This document shows positions 8,016 through 15,168 of a stretch of DNA of 64,000 bases, in pieces. This stretch comes from Solihabitans fulvus (GTDB lineage: Bacteria > Actinomycetota > Actinomycetes > Mycobacteriales > Pseudonocardiaceae): contig NZ_VUOB01000038.1 in the NCBI RefSeq assembly GCF_008386585.1, forward strand, positions 152,611 through 216,610. Direction: 5' to 3'. Below the pieces are notes generated by a model, which was not told where the DNA came from, made no database searches, and worked only from the letters and a program-made list of their open reading frames with translations. Positions within the stretch are counted from its first letter, which is position 1. Each line of letters starts with the position of its first letter. Both the position numbers and the translations under genes were made by a program.

Positions 8016-8627
8016 TCAGGCCTCTTTCGGGTCAGGTTTGGTGTCGCCGGTTTTGAGGCTCGGGTGAATGGCCAGCACGACCCTGTGGTCGCGGCCGCCG
8101 GGCGCGTGCTCGTCGTGGTAGCGGCTGACCAGCGCCGCGATCGTGGTGGTGAGTTCCTCCGCGAAGGCGGCGCGTTCGGCCGCGCTGGCGAATCGCACGT
8201 TCGCGTCCAGGCCGAAGGTCGCCAGTGGCTTGCGGGTCTTGGTGGCGCTCTCGATCAGCGTGCCGACGTCCCGCACGAGCCTCGCGCCCAGTGCGAGCAA
8301 CCAGCGGGCGGACAACCGGTCCGGTGAGCGGGCCGGGTCGGGCTGGACGGCGCCAAGCACGGTCGGTGAGATCACGTAGGAGAGCGCGGTCGCGCGCAGC
8401 ACGCGCTCGGTGACGTTGCCCTTCTTCCGCTCCTCGACCAGCTCGATCAGACCGTGCCGCTCCAGTTCCCGCAGGTGGTAGTTGACCTTCTGGCGAGCGA
8501 GCCCGACCCGCCCGGCCAGCATCGTGGCCGAGCCGGGTTCGGCCAGTTCGGCAAGCAGCCTGGCCCGCATCGGGTCCATGCAGACCTCGGCCGCGGCCGG
8601 GTCGTCGATCACTGCCACGTCCAACAT
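8016..8627 (-). CDS. ArsR-type winged-helix transcriptional regulator
   Basis: The 203-residue product has a helix-turn-helix near residues 14-75 (MDPMRARLLAELAEPGSATM followed by KVNYHLRELERHGLIEL), typical of ArsR/HTH_20 regulators. A helical C-terminal half may bind ligand or form dimers. It lacks an obvious metal-binding Cys motif. It is first in the operon with the SRPBCC and DHFR-like genes and probably controls itself through the paired palindromes just upstream. ATG 8627 has no ribosome site and lies right at the predicted transcription start, so translation is probably leaderless. Confidence 0.85.
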   Translation of the reverse strand: MLDVAVIDDPAAAEVCMDPMRARLLAELAEPGSATMLAGRVGLARQKVNYHLRELERHGLIELVEERKKGNVTERVLRATALSYVISPTVLGAVQPDPARSPDRLSARWLLALGARLVRDVGTLIESATKTRKPLATFGLDANVRFASAAERAAFAEELTTTIAALVSRYHDEHAPGGRDHRVVLAIHPSLKTGDTKPDPKEA

Positions 8628-8634
8628 GCGACTA

Positions 8635-8678
8635 CTGTTACGCCGACAGTTTGAATTGTCAAGACAAAAATATTTGTC
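8635..8678 (-). promoter_or_regulatory. Promoter with two GACA-N8-TGTC operators
   Basis: On the minus strand TTGACA (8662-8657), 16 bases, then TAACAG (8640-8635) make a good sigma-70 promoter with transcription expected near 8628, the base before the ATG. Two 16-base boxes, GACAGTTTGAATTGTC (8645-8660) and GACAAAAATATTTGTC (8663-8678), share GACA-N8-TGTC and sit two bases apart. They cover the -35 element and spacer, as expected for ArsR autorepression. Confidence 0.65.
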
Positions 8679-8733
8679 GGTGACGCGCTCACAGGCTTGT
8701 TGTTGCTGCCGCCTGTAGGTGGGTTGTCCGGGC

Positions 8734-9387
8734 CTACTTGGCGGACTCGACGCGTTGGTGGCGCGCGACCAGTACCTCGTCGGCCAGTTCGGCTGGGGTG
8801 AGCCGGTCGGAACGCAGTATGAGCGTCCCGTCCGGCTGACGGGCGGCAGCGGCCGGGTCCACCCGACTCAGGGCCCACTCGATGACCGACTCGCCTGCCT
8901 CTGGGTCGCCGGGTGTCTCTGCGTTGCCGGGTGTCTCTGCGTTGCCGGGTGTCTCTGCGTTGCCGGGTGTCTCTGGGTTGCCGGGGATCGGCGCACGGGC
9001 ACTGAGCCGCGTCCTTAGCACGTCAGCGTCTGCCTCCAGGAAGACGTGCAGAACGTCCTCGCCCGCGTCAGCCAGGCCGCCGAGGATCTCGGCCCGGTAG
9101 GCGTCACGGGTCAGCGACATCGGAACAATGAGCGTGTGCGCGTGGTGCCTGCGCAGCGACAGTGCCGTCGCGACGACCAGCTCCCGCCAGCTCGGCAGGT
9201 CCTGGAAGTCGTCGTTGGGCGGCGTCCACTTCCACAGCATCAGGCCGACGTCCTCCGGGTCGTACACGACCGCGTCCGGGAGTCGTCGGTGCAGCTCCTG
9301 CGCCAGGGTCGTTTTCCCGGCTGCGAACCCGCCGTTGAGCCAGATGATCACCGTCGCAAGGTATCCGGCAGTTCGCAACACCGCCAC
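8734..9387 (-). CDS. P-loop NTPase, TmrB-like
   Basis: The 217-residue product has a Walker A loop NGGFAAGKTT (residues 18-27) directly after IIWL. This arrangement is seen in TmrB (tunicamycin resistance) and related small kinase-like ATPases. It is probably cytoplasmic. An unusual insert at about residues 136-160 repeats GNAETP four times and is encoded by an 18-bp DNA tandem repeat. Two starts are possible: GTG 9387 with AGAGG close upstream, and GTG 9351, which would begin VIIWLNGG as most relatives do. Function as a resistance protein is only inferred from the family. Confidence 0.7.
   Translation of the reverse strand: MAVLRTAGYLATVIIWLNGGFAAGKTTLAQELHRRLPDAVVYDPEDVGLMLWKWTPPNDDFQDLPSWRELVVATALSLRRHHAHTLIVPMSLTRDAYRAEILGGLADAGEDVLHVFLEADADVLRTRLSARAPIPGNPETPGNAETPGNAETPGNAETPGDPEAGESVIEWALSRVDPAAAARQPDGTLILRSDRLTPAELADEVLVARHQRVESAK
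8911..8982. repeat. 18-bp tandem repeat, four copies, in frame
   Basis: GGGTGTCTCTGCGTTGCC occurs at 8911-8928, 8929-8946 and 8947-8964, with a one-base variant at 8965-8982. A degenerate copy precedes it. The period is a multiple of three, so copy-number change would keep the TmrB-like frame open. Confidence 0.9.
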
Positions 9388-9529
9388 CTACCTCTGAGTT
9401 ACGCCACCATCTCCGCCAACTGACCCCGAACACCGCTCTATTGGCCGGACTAAATCGTGCCGGTGACCACCCGTGACCTTGACGAAAATGGTTTGCCAAG
9501 CACAACGGACCGAACAAGCTTGTACGGTG

Positions 9530-10234
9530 ATGCACACCGGGGAACAAGCAGGCGACCTGCTGGCCGAAGGCGCGGAAGCGCTGCTGGAAGCAGCTTTCCG
9601 CACGGGCGACTACACGATCGCGCACGCAAGGCTGAACCAGGCGCGCGACGTCGTCCACGACCGCGCGACCGAGGCCGCTATCGCGGACCGGCTTGGTTGG
9701 CTGCTGCACTTCCAAGCTCTGGATGACGATCGGGACACCTCCCGCGTGGACGAGGAACTCGCGTTGTTCCAGCGGGCACTGGACATTCGGCGGGACATGG
9801 GGGATCTCGGTGGCGTGGCCGCCGCGTTGTTCGGCGTGGGGCTTGTGCACCAGGTGCTGCGCCAGGATTGGGCTACCGCCATGCCGCACTTCCGGGAGGC
9901 CCTCGCGCTGGCCGAGCACGCTGATGTGCTCTATCGCTCCGAGATCCATCGACACATCGGCTTCTTCTACATGATCGCCGATCCGCAGCCGGACCAGGCG
10001 GCCCAGCATCTGAGCACGTCCCTGGAACTGCGGCACCAGCACGACGACAAGCGCTGGCTGCCCTCGGGGACGCAGGCTTTGGGCTGGGCGATGCTGGCGG
10101 CGGGCCGCCAGGACGAGGCCGTAAGGCTCATCCGTGAGGCGCTCGACCAGGCTCACATGGTCGGACTGCGCGCGTCACGGGTCTCGGCCATCGAGGAATC
10201 CCTACGCCTGGCCGAGACCGGCAAAATCGGCTGA
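9530..10234 (+). CDS. TPR-like tetratricopeptide protein
   Basis: The 234-residue product is all-helical. It has repeat signatures such as ALFQRALDIRRDMGDLGGVA and AMPHFREALALAEHADVLYR, typical of TPR motifs, from about residue 75 to the end. It has no signal peptide or catalytic motif, so a protein-interaction role is likely. The start at ATG 9530 (MHTGEQAGDLLAEGAEALLE) was preferred over the upstream ATG 9473, because the extra N-terminus is polar and unlike the family. It diverges from the TmrB-like gene and no partner gene is evident. Confidence 0.7.
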   Translation: MHTGEQAGDLLAEGAEALLEAAFRTGDYTIAHARLNQARDVVHDRATEAAIADRLGWLLHFQALDDDRDTSRVDEELALFQRALDIRRDMGDLGGVAAALFGVGLVHQVLRQDWATAMPHFREALALAEHADVLYRSEIHRHIGFFYMIADPQPDQAAQHLSTSLELRHQHDDKRWLPSGTQALGWAMLAAGRQDEAVRLIREALDQAHMVGLRASRVSAIEESLRLAETGKIG

Positions 10235-10560
10235 AGCCGACCGTATCGCAGTTCGGCGCCGTGAAGCGCAGCCACCGATGGCCACCCGCAGCCCCACCTG
10301 CCTCCACCACGGCATCCGTGATCACCTTGACAAGTTCGGGATCCCAGTCCTCAGTGACCACGTGCTTAAGCGTGACTCACCGAGGCGTTGGCCTCCAGCC
10401 AGGGGATGATCGCGGCAACGAAGCCGTCGGGGTTGGTCATGGGGCGGCCGTTCATGGTGGCGACCAGGTGACCGACGCCGAACAGGGCGAGGCACGTTGT
10501 GGACAAACCGCGTGAGGTGCGGCGGGTCCGGTGGAAGCGCGAGGTGCGCCGGGTGGCTGG
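10235..10560. other. Intergenic stretch with a possible broken gene end
   Basis: No complete gene is supported. On the minus strand the frame ending at the TAA at 10366-10368 reads CLALFGVGHLVATMNGRP and then MTNPDGFVAAIIPWLEANAS. This looks like the tail of an alpha/beta-hydrolase-type protein (a GH motif followed by a final amphipathic helix). No start codon or upstream body precedes it, because the frame enters low-complexity RRTSR sequence near 10510. It may be a remnant of a decayed gene. Confidence 0.25.
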
Positions 10561-11706
10561 TCAGCTGATGTCCAGGCGGGCTCGGGTCTCGGCGACTCGG
10601 GGCCACCACGCGGCCAGTGTCTCGGCTTCGGCCAGTGCCTCCCGCGCCGCCGCGTTGTTGCCGGCCGCCATGTGGGCGCGGGCCACCGTGGCCAGGTCGT
10701 CCGCCCTGGTCAGGGCGTAGTCGCTCAGCTCAGCGCCCTGCGTCGCCAGGCTGATCGCCTTGTGCGGCTCGCCCTCCAACAGCGCCAACAGGCCGAGCGT
10801 GCCGGTCAGCCGGTACTTCGGGCAGCCCAGCTCGGCGGCGCCGTCCGCGGCCCGGTGCGCCGCCGGCAACCCGACGTCCGGTTCGAGCTGTCCGGCTTCG
10901 ACGGCCGCCGCGGCGAGGCCGGCCATCCCTGCCAGCACCATCGCCATTTCCCTCGGCTGCTGGTCCGGCAGCCGCATCAGCCCGCTGATCAGCAGCAGGC
11001 CCTCGCCGTACCGACCCCTGGCGTTGAGCAGCGCGGCCCGCGCCGCCGTCGCGCTGTTCAACTGCGGGTGCAGGTCGGCGAGCTGGCGGGCGGAGCGCTC
11101 CGCCGCGTCCAGGTTGCCGGCCTCCATCGCGTCCACGGTCTGCGCGACCAACGGCGCTGCGTCCAGTTCCGCGGCGGGACGGCCGGTCAGCCCCGGCAAC
11201 CGGAACAGGTACCAGCCGACCGACGTCGAGCCCGCGGTCCGGCGCGGCAGCAGCGAATGCGCCAGCGTCGCCGTCGCGGACACGGCCGCGCCCATCCAGT
11301 ACGTCGCGCCGGCACCGAGCCAGCACAACCCGACCGCGATCAGGCCGACCGTGGCCGAGCCGATGCTGGCCAGCCACATCCGCCGCCGGGCGGGCGCGCG
11401 CTGCGGGCCGATGCCGACGTGGAACAGCAGCGGGATCGCCCGCAGCACCACGCGCCGTCTCGGCGAGGACCACTCGCGCACCTTCGCGCCGACACCGACC
11501 ATCACGTAGTGCACCCGAACGCCGAACGCGAGCGCGCCGAGCAGGATGCCGAGCTGCATGGCGGCCAAGGCCAGCAGGAAGCCCGACAGGTCGCCGAGAA
11601 GGGCGACGAAGACGCCGTCCTTGTCCCAGGACAGCGGCACGATGACGGCCAGCACGGCGATCGACAACAACGTGCCCGGACGCAGGAGCATTCGTCTGAA
11701 GCGCAC
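10561..11706 (-). CDS. Membrane protein with C-terminal helical-repeat domain
   Basis: The product (381 residues from GTG 11706, or 376 from ATG 11691) has about four membrane segments in the first 165 residues. These include LLSIAVLAVIVPL, GFLLALAAMQLGILLGALAF, TVGLIAVGLCWLG and TYWMGAAVSATATL. A cytoplasmic C-terminal half of TPR-like helical repeats follows (DAMEAGNLDAAERSARQLADL and similar). The N-terminal layout recalls M50-type membrane proteins, but there is no HExxH zinc motif, so proteolysis is not supported. GTG 11706 has a weak GAGG ahead of it. Function unknown. Confidence 0.7.
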   Translation of the reverse strand: MRFRRMLLRPGTLLSIAVLAVIVPLSWDKDGVFVALLGDLSGFLLALAAMQLGILLGALAFGVRVHYVMVGVGAKVREWSSPRRRVVLRAIPLLFHVGIGPQRAPARRRMWLASIGSATVGLIAVGLCWLGAGATYWMGAAVSATATLAHSLLPRRTAGSTSVGWYLFRLPGLTGRPAAELDAAPLVAQTVDAMEAGNLDAAERSARQLADLHPQLNSATAARAALLNARGRYGEGLLLISGLMRLPDQQPREMAMVLAGMAGLAAAAVEAGQLEPDVGLPAAHRAADGAAELGCPKYRLTGTLGLLALLEGEPHKAISLATQGAELSDYALTRADDLATVARAHMAAGNNAAAREALAEAETLAAWWPRVAETRARLDIS

Positions 11707-11802
11707 GAACCTCGAGACGTTACCGGTAGTGCACAGGTTGCGTCGCGTATGTGGGTGAGTGGTCTGCCACGGTGCAGAGGTGTTGCCCGATGGGGCAGAT
11801 CG

Positions 11803-11917
11803 GTGGCGCGGTTGGGTGGTGCCGGCGGGTGGTGACGGTGGGTGGTGCGGTGGGTAGTCCAGCGGCGCGGTCGGGTGGTGCGGTGGTGGTTGGTGCAGTG
11901 GCGCGGTTGGGCGGTGC
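11803..11917. repeat. G/T-rich imperfect repeats between genes
   Basis: The 20-base unit GTGGCGCGGTTGGGTGGTGC occurs at 11803-11822 and recurs with one to three changes at 11862-11881 and 11898-11917. GGTGGT-type filler lies between. The plus strand is strongly G-rich, so the stretch could form G-quadruplexes. It lies upstream of the membrane-protein start and immediately after the rhodanese stop. No gene is supported here. Confidence 0.55.
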
Positions 11918-11918
11918 G

Positions 11919-12329
11919 TCAGGTGATTGGCTGGGTGCCGCCTTCGCGGATCGGCAGGCCCGCGGCGCGCCAGGCTCGGTAGCCACCGACCAGGTCGGTG
12001 GCGTGCCGCAGGCCGATTCGGCGCAGGTCCCGCGCCGCGAGGCTGGACGCGTAGCCCTCGTTGCACAGCACGACCACCCGCGTGTCCTCGGTCAGCTCGG
12101 GCAGCTTGTGCTCGCCGAACGGGTCGAGCCGCCATTCGAGCACGATCCGCTCGATCGGGATCGAGTCGGGGATCTCGCCCTCGGCCAGCCGGTTGTGGTG
12201 CGGCCGGATGTCCACCAGCAGCGCCCCGGCCCTGCGCAGCTCGTCCGCCTCCGCGGGCTCGACCCGCCGCAGCTCCCCGCGCGCCTCGGCGAGCAGGTCG
12301 TCCACGCCGAACCCCGGCCGCGCGGTCAT
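11919..12329 (-). CDS. Rhodanese-like sulfurtransferase domain protein
   Basis: The 136-residue product is a single rhodanese domain. LLVDIRPHHNRLAEGEIPDS opens the fold and the active-site loop is CNEGYAS with Cys89. GGYRAWRAAGLP is the typical C-terminal motif. Its ATG overlaps the stop of the cysteine dioxygenase gene (ATGA), so the two are coupled. It probably handles a sulfane or persulfide product formed during cysteine breakdown; this role is inferred from context. Confidence 0.9.
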   Translation of the reverse strand: MTARPGFGVDDLLAEARGELRRVEPAEADELRRAGALLVDIRPHHNRLAEGEIPDSIPIERIVLEWRLDPFGEHKLPELTEDTRVVVLCNEGYASSLAARDLRRIGLRHATDLVGGYRAWRAAGLPIREGGTQPIT

Positions 12330-12865
12330 CGCCGCACCTGCGCCGGCAGCTGCGGGATCGTGGTCGGAATGTCGGCGAGGCTCGCGTACTCGCGCGTGGG
12401 CACCAGCGGCGGCGAGTACGCGTGCACGCTGGCCGCGTCGCGCCGGTCCAGGTTGCGGACCTGGTGCGCGCGACCCGCGCCGAACCCCACGGTCGCGCCG
12501 ACCTCACGGCGCTCGCTGCGGATCGGCCCTGCCGGGTAGCGGTAGTCCTCGGTGAGGTCGCCGAGCAGCACCGTGAACGACCCGGCCGCGCCGCCGTGGT
12601 CGTGTGGCTGGGTGCCCTGACCTGGCAGCCAGGACAGCAGCCACAGCTCGACACCCTCGGTCAACGCCAGCCGCACCCACCAGCGTTCGGCCCGCTCGAA
12701 GCGCAGCACGTCCAGCAGCGGGGTGGTCAGTTCGCTCGCCACGATCGAGGTCAGGTCGCGGAGCTGGCGCGGCGTCCACAACGGACGCTCAGGGTGGATC
12801 AGGTCGTGCAACAGCGGCAGATCGAGGGTGGGGTGGACGTCGAGTTCGTTGACCGAGGCCGTCAT
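12326..12865 (-). CDS. Cysteine dioxygenase
   Basis: The enzyme oxidises cysteine to cysteine sulfinate with non-haem iron. The 179-residue cupin has the Fe ligands His88 and His90 (HDHGG) and His134 (AHQVRN), and the conserved His148 and Tyr150 (SVHAYSPPL). The Cys that forms the Cys-Tyr crosslink in mammalian enzymes is replaced, as usual in bacteria. ATG 12865 is preceded by AGGAG at good spacing. A longer in-frame start at 13063 is rejected because it overlaps the leader ORF. The gene is downstream of a Cys-containing leader peptide ORF and is coupled to a rhodanese. Confidence 0.92.
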   Translation of the reverse strand: MTASVNELDVHPTLDLPLLHDLIHPERPLWTPRQLRDLTSIVASELTTPLLDVLRFERAERWWVRLALTEGVELWLLSWLPGQGTQPHDHGGAAGSFTVLLGDLTEDYRYPAGPIRSERREVGATVGFGAGRAHQVRNLDRRDAASVHAYSPPLVPTREYASLADIPTTIPQLPAQVRR

Positions 12866-12947
12866 CGTTCGCTCCTGGTGGCAGGCGGGTCCTGTCAGCG
12901 ATGGAGACGCGGCGAACCAGGGCCCTCGCGAACGGGGGAACTCCCGC

Positions 12948-13046
12948 CTACGAGCCCGTTGCGCGCCGCGTCCCGCGACACGCGCACGAGGCGACCAGCA
13001 ACAGGTCGACGGCGCGGTCGCACCAGGTGAACAGCGGGCGGTACAC
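12948..13046 (-). CDS. Putative cysteine-responsive leader peptide
   Basis: This 32-residue ORF (GTG 13046 to TAG 12948) ends 82 bases before the cysteine dioxygenase start. It contains RAVDLLLVASCAC followed by RGTRRATGS, plus an earlier Trp-Cys. The pattern R-x-VDL-x-x-VAS-x-x-C matches the small putative leader peptides that precede sulfur-assimilation and sulfur-metabolism operons in Streptomyces and mycobacteria. There, stalling at Cys codons is thought to control the genes downstream. No clear ribosome site precedes the GTG, so it may be leaderless. Expression has not been shown. Confidence 0.6.
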   Translation of the reverse strand: MYRPLFTWCDRAVDLLLVASCACRGTRRATGS

Positions 13047-13073
13047 GGTCGCGATCGTGCCATGACCGGTCGC

Positions 13074-13835
13074 CTACCGCATCGACTCCCACTCAGTGGT
13101 ACGCGCGAATCCCGTTGGCGCGGGACGGCCGGGCAGGTTCAGGTAGTGGCTGAGCTGGGCGGCCGCGTCGAGCATGGCGAGGCCCTGCGCGGTGAGCTTT
13201 CGTTGCCAGTCGTCCAGGGCGCCGGACAGCGTGTCGGTGTCGCCGGCCGTTCGGATCTGGCTGACCACGGTGGCGATGTGATCCAGCGGGTAGCCCCCGC
13301 GCCTGAGCAAGTGGGCGAGTTCGGCGTCGCGGGTGTCGCTCGCGCGGAACAGGCGGTAGCCGGTGACCGAGTCCCGTGCCGGGGTGAGGATGCCGGCGTC
13401 CTCCCAGTTGCGCAGGGTGGCCGGGGTGACGCCGAGCTGGTGGGCGAGTTCGCCGATGGTGCGGGATTCGGGGTCGTCCGCCAGGTCCGGGACGGCGTCG
13501 GACTCGGCCGTCAGGTGGTCCACCGCCTTGCGGACCGCGTCCAGGGTGTCTCGGTCGCGGAGCAACTGGTGGTGGCCGCGGTCGATGATCGTCAGGACGT
13601 CGTTGAGCCGGTCGCGGTGCAGCGCGTTCATGATCCGGCCTGCGGTCGAGTGCCCGTAGGCCGGGATGAGCGCGAGGAACGTGCGGAGCGCGGTCGCGTG
13701 CGCGTCGGTGTAGATCCGGTAGCCGCTGCCGGTGCGCTCGGCGGGTGGGAGGAACCCGTCGCGCTCGTAGTTGCGGACGGCCTGGGTCGAGATGCCGTGT
13801 TCGCGCGCCAGGTCGGCCGGTCGCAGGGTTCTCAT
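13074..13835 (-). CDS. MerR-family regulator with two MerR domains (TioE-like)
   Basis: The 253-residue product has one MerR helix-turn-helix at residues 3-70 (LRPADLAREHGISTQAVRNY). A second lies at about 125-195 (IGELAHQLGVTPATLRNWED). This double-MerR architecture is that of the TioE-type regulators found near resistance and biosynthesis genes in actinomycetes. It diverges from the erythromycin-esterase-family gene, with GAGACT/AGTCTC repeats in the 81-base gap, so it probably controls that gene and itself. A minus-strand TAAAGT lies about 12 bases before the ATG. Confidence 0.88.
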   Translation of the reverse strand: MRTLRPADLAREHGISTQAVRNYERDGFLPPAERTGSGYRIYTDAHATALRTFLALIPAYGHSTAGRIMNALHRDRLNDVLTIIDRGHHQLLRDRDTLDAVRKAVDHLTAESDAVPDLADDPESRTIGELAHQLGVTPATLRNWEDAGILTPARDSVTGYRLFRASDTRDAELAHLLRRGGYPLDHIATVVSQIRTAGDTDTLSGALDDWQRKLTAQGLAMLDAAAQLSHYLNLPGRPAPTGFARTTEWESMR

Positions 13836-13839
13836 CGGT

Positions 13840-13917
13840 TTGAGACTTTAGTGGATGAAATGGTGGCGAGCGCTTGGAAAGTCTCAACTGGGCTGTCAAC
13901 GATACGATTGAGTCTCA
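13840..13917. promoter_or_regulatory. Divergent operator region of the MerR/esterase pair
   Basis: TTGAGACTTT (13840-13849) and AAAGTCTCAA (13878-13887) are perfect 10-bp inverted repeats. A third copy, TTGAGTCTCA (13908-13917), touches the esterase ATG. All contain the GAGACT/AGTCTC core, and they are probable sites for the TioE-like regulator. A plus-strand TACGAT at 13903-13908 could be the -10, giving a near-leaderless esterase mRNA. Confidence 0.6.
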
Positions 13918-15113
13918 TGAGTCAGGACATTCGAGACTTCGTCACCGCGTCGGCCGAGCTGGTGGCGATCGGCGAGCCGACGCACCAGGAACCGGCCTTC
14001 GCGCGGGTCCGCAACGAACTGTTCGTCCAGCTGATCGACCGAGGTGTCCGGTCGATCGCGCTGGAGACCGATCGGGTGGCCGCGCTCGCCGTGAACGACT
14101 TCGTCCAGGATGGCGTTGGCACCCTCGACGTGGTGCTGAGCGAGGGCTTCTCGCACGACTTCGGAGCCCTGGTCGGCAACAGGAACCTGGTCAGCTGGAT
14201 GCGCGACCACAACCGGAGCCGACCGTCGGCGGAGCGACTGGCCTTCCATGGCTTCGACGCCCCGACGGAGAACACCAGCGCGCCCAGCCCCCGGCGCTAC
14301 CTCGAACACGCCCGCGACTACCTGGGACTCGACGTCGACCTGGCGGGCCTCGCCGGCGACGACGAACAGTGGGGCCGCACGGAGGCCATCCTGGACCCGG
14401 CGATGTCGATGGGCGCCACGGCTGAGGCCGAGCGGCTGCGGTCGGCCGCCGAGGACCTGCTCACCGCGCTCCACGCGCGCGCACCCGAACTGATCGCGGC
14501 CACCTCGCGGGACGAGTGGTTCAGGGCCAAAACGCAGCTCACCGCCGGTCTCGACCTGCTCCGCTACCACAAGCAGGCGGCGCAGCGCCTCGACCGGGGT
14601 CCTCGGTTGTCCCGCCTGCTGGCCACCAGGGACGCGATCATGGCCAAGAACCTCCTCGACATCCGAACCATCGAGGCCCAACGGGGAGCGACCCTGGTCT
14701 GCGCGCACAACGCCCACCTACAGAAGAGCCCAAGCACCCTGCGCATGACCGACGAGGACTTCAACTGGATCGGCGCTGGCGCCATCGTCAGTGCCCTGCT
14801 TGGCGAGAAGTACACCTTCTTCGCGGGCAGCCTTGGCCGCAGCGACGCGCTCGGGCTCGCGGAGCCGGCGGCGGACACGTACGAGGGCTTCCTTCAGGGC
14901 CGCAGCACCATCTGGGGTCTGACGCTGACCACCGAGATCCCGTCCGCCCGCACGCGCGCCGACACCATCCCGGAGCGGGGCTACTACGCGCTCGACCGCG
15001 TGACCCTCGACGGGGCCGACGCGGTCCTGCACATCAGCGACGGCGCATCGGCCGGGAACACGATGAGCGGCACGGGCGGACTCAGCGAACCGGTGCACGG
15101 CGGCCGGGTCTGA
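13917..15113 (+). CDS. Erythromycin esterase family protein
   Basis: The 398-residue product belongs to the EreA/EreB superfamily. AIGEPTHQEPAFARVRNELF carries the conserved Glu-His pair, SIALETD follows, and AHNAHLQKS carries the second conserved histidine. Family members open macrolide lactones or, in many actinobacteria, have unknown substrates, so macrolide resistance is possible but not shown. ATG 13917 is chosen because the MerR-type operators lie just upstream. The longer open frame upstream is antisense to the MerR gene. Confidence 0.85.
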   Translation: MSQDIRDFVTASAELVAIGEPTHQEPAFARVRNELFVQLIDRGVRSIALETDRVAALAVNDFVQDGVGTLDVVLSEGFSHDFGALVGNRNLVSWMRDHNRSRPSAERLAFHGFDAPTENTSAPSPRRYLEHARDYLGLDVDLAGLAGDDEQWGRTEAILDPAMSMGATAEAERLRSAAEDLLTALHARAPELIAATSRDEWFRAKTQLTAGLDLLRYHKQAAQRLDRGPRLSRLLATRDAIMAKNLLDIRTIEAQRGATLVCAHNAHLQKSPSTLRMTDEDFNWIGAGAIVSALLGEKYTFFAGSLGRSDALGLAEPAADTYEGFLQGRSTIWGLTLTTEIPSARTRADTIPERGYYALDRVTLDGADAVLHISDGASAGNTMSGTGGLSEPVHGGRV

Positions 15114-15168
15114 TCGGCTGAGCTTCGGCACCACCGCGCACCCCTGGCGAGGCGACTGCCACAAACGG

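Noticed and set aside
10561..12654. A single 697-residue protein joining the membrane protein to the rhodanese/dioxygenase region
   Set aside because: The frame upstream of 11706 is antisense-like Arg/Pro/His-rich sequence crossing the G-rich repeats and the real rhodanese and dioxygenase genes in another frame.
12866..12947. A SAM or other riboswitch between the leader ORF and cysteine dioxygenase
   Set aside because: I found no known riboswitch core; only short GC-rich complementarities are present, and the leader peptide explains the gap better.
12326..13063. A longer cysteine dioxygenase starting at ATG 13063
   Set aside because: The extra 66 residues are Arg/Ser/Pro-rich, overlap the leader ORF, and the ATG at 12865 has a proper AGGAG site and begins at the usual place for the family.
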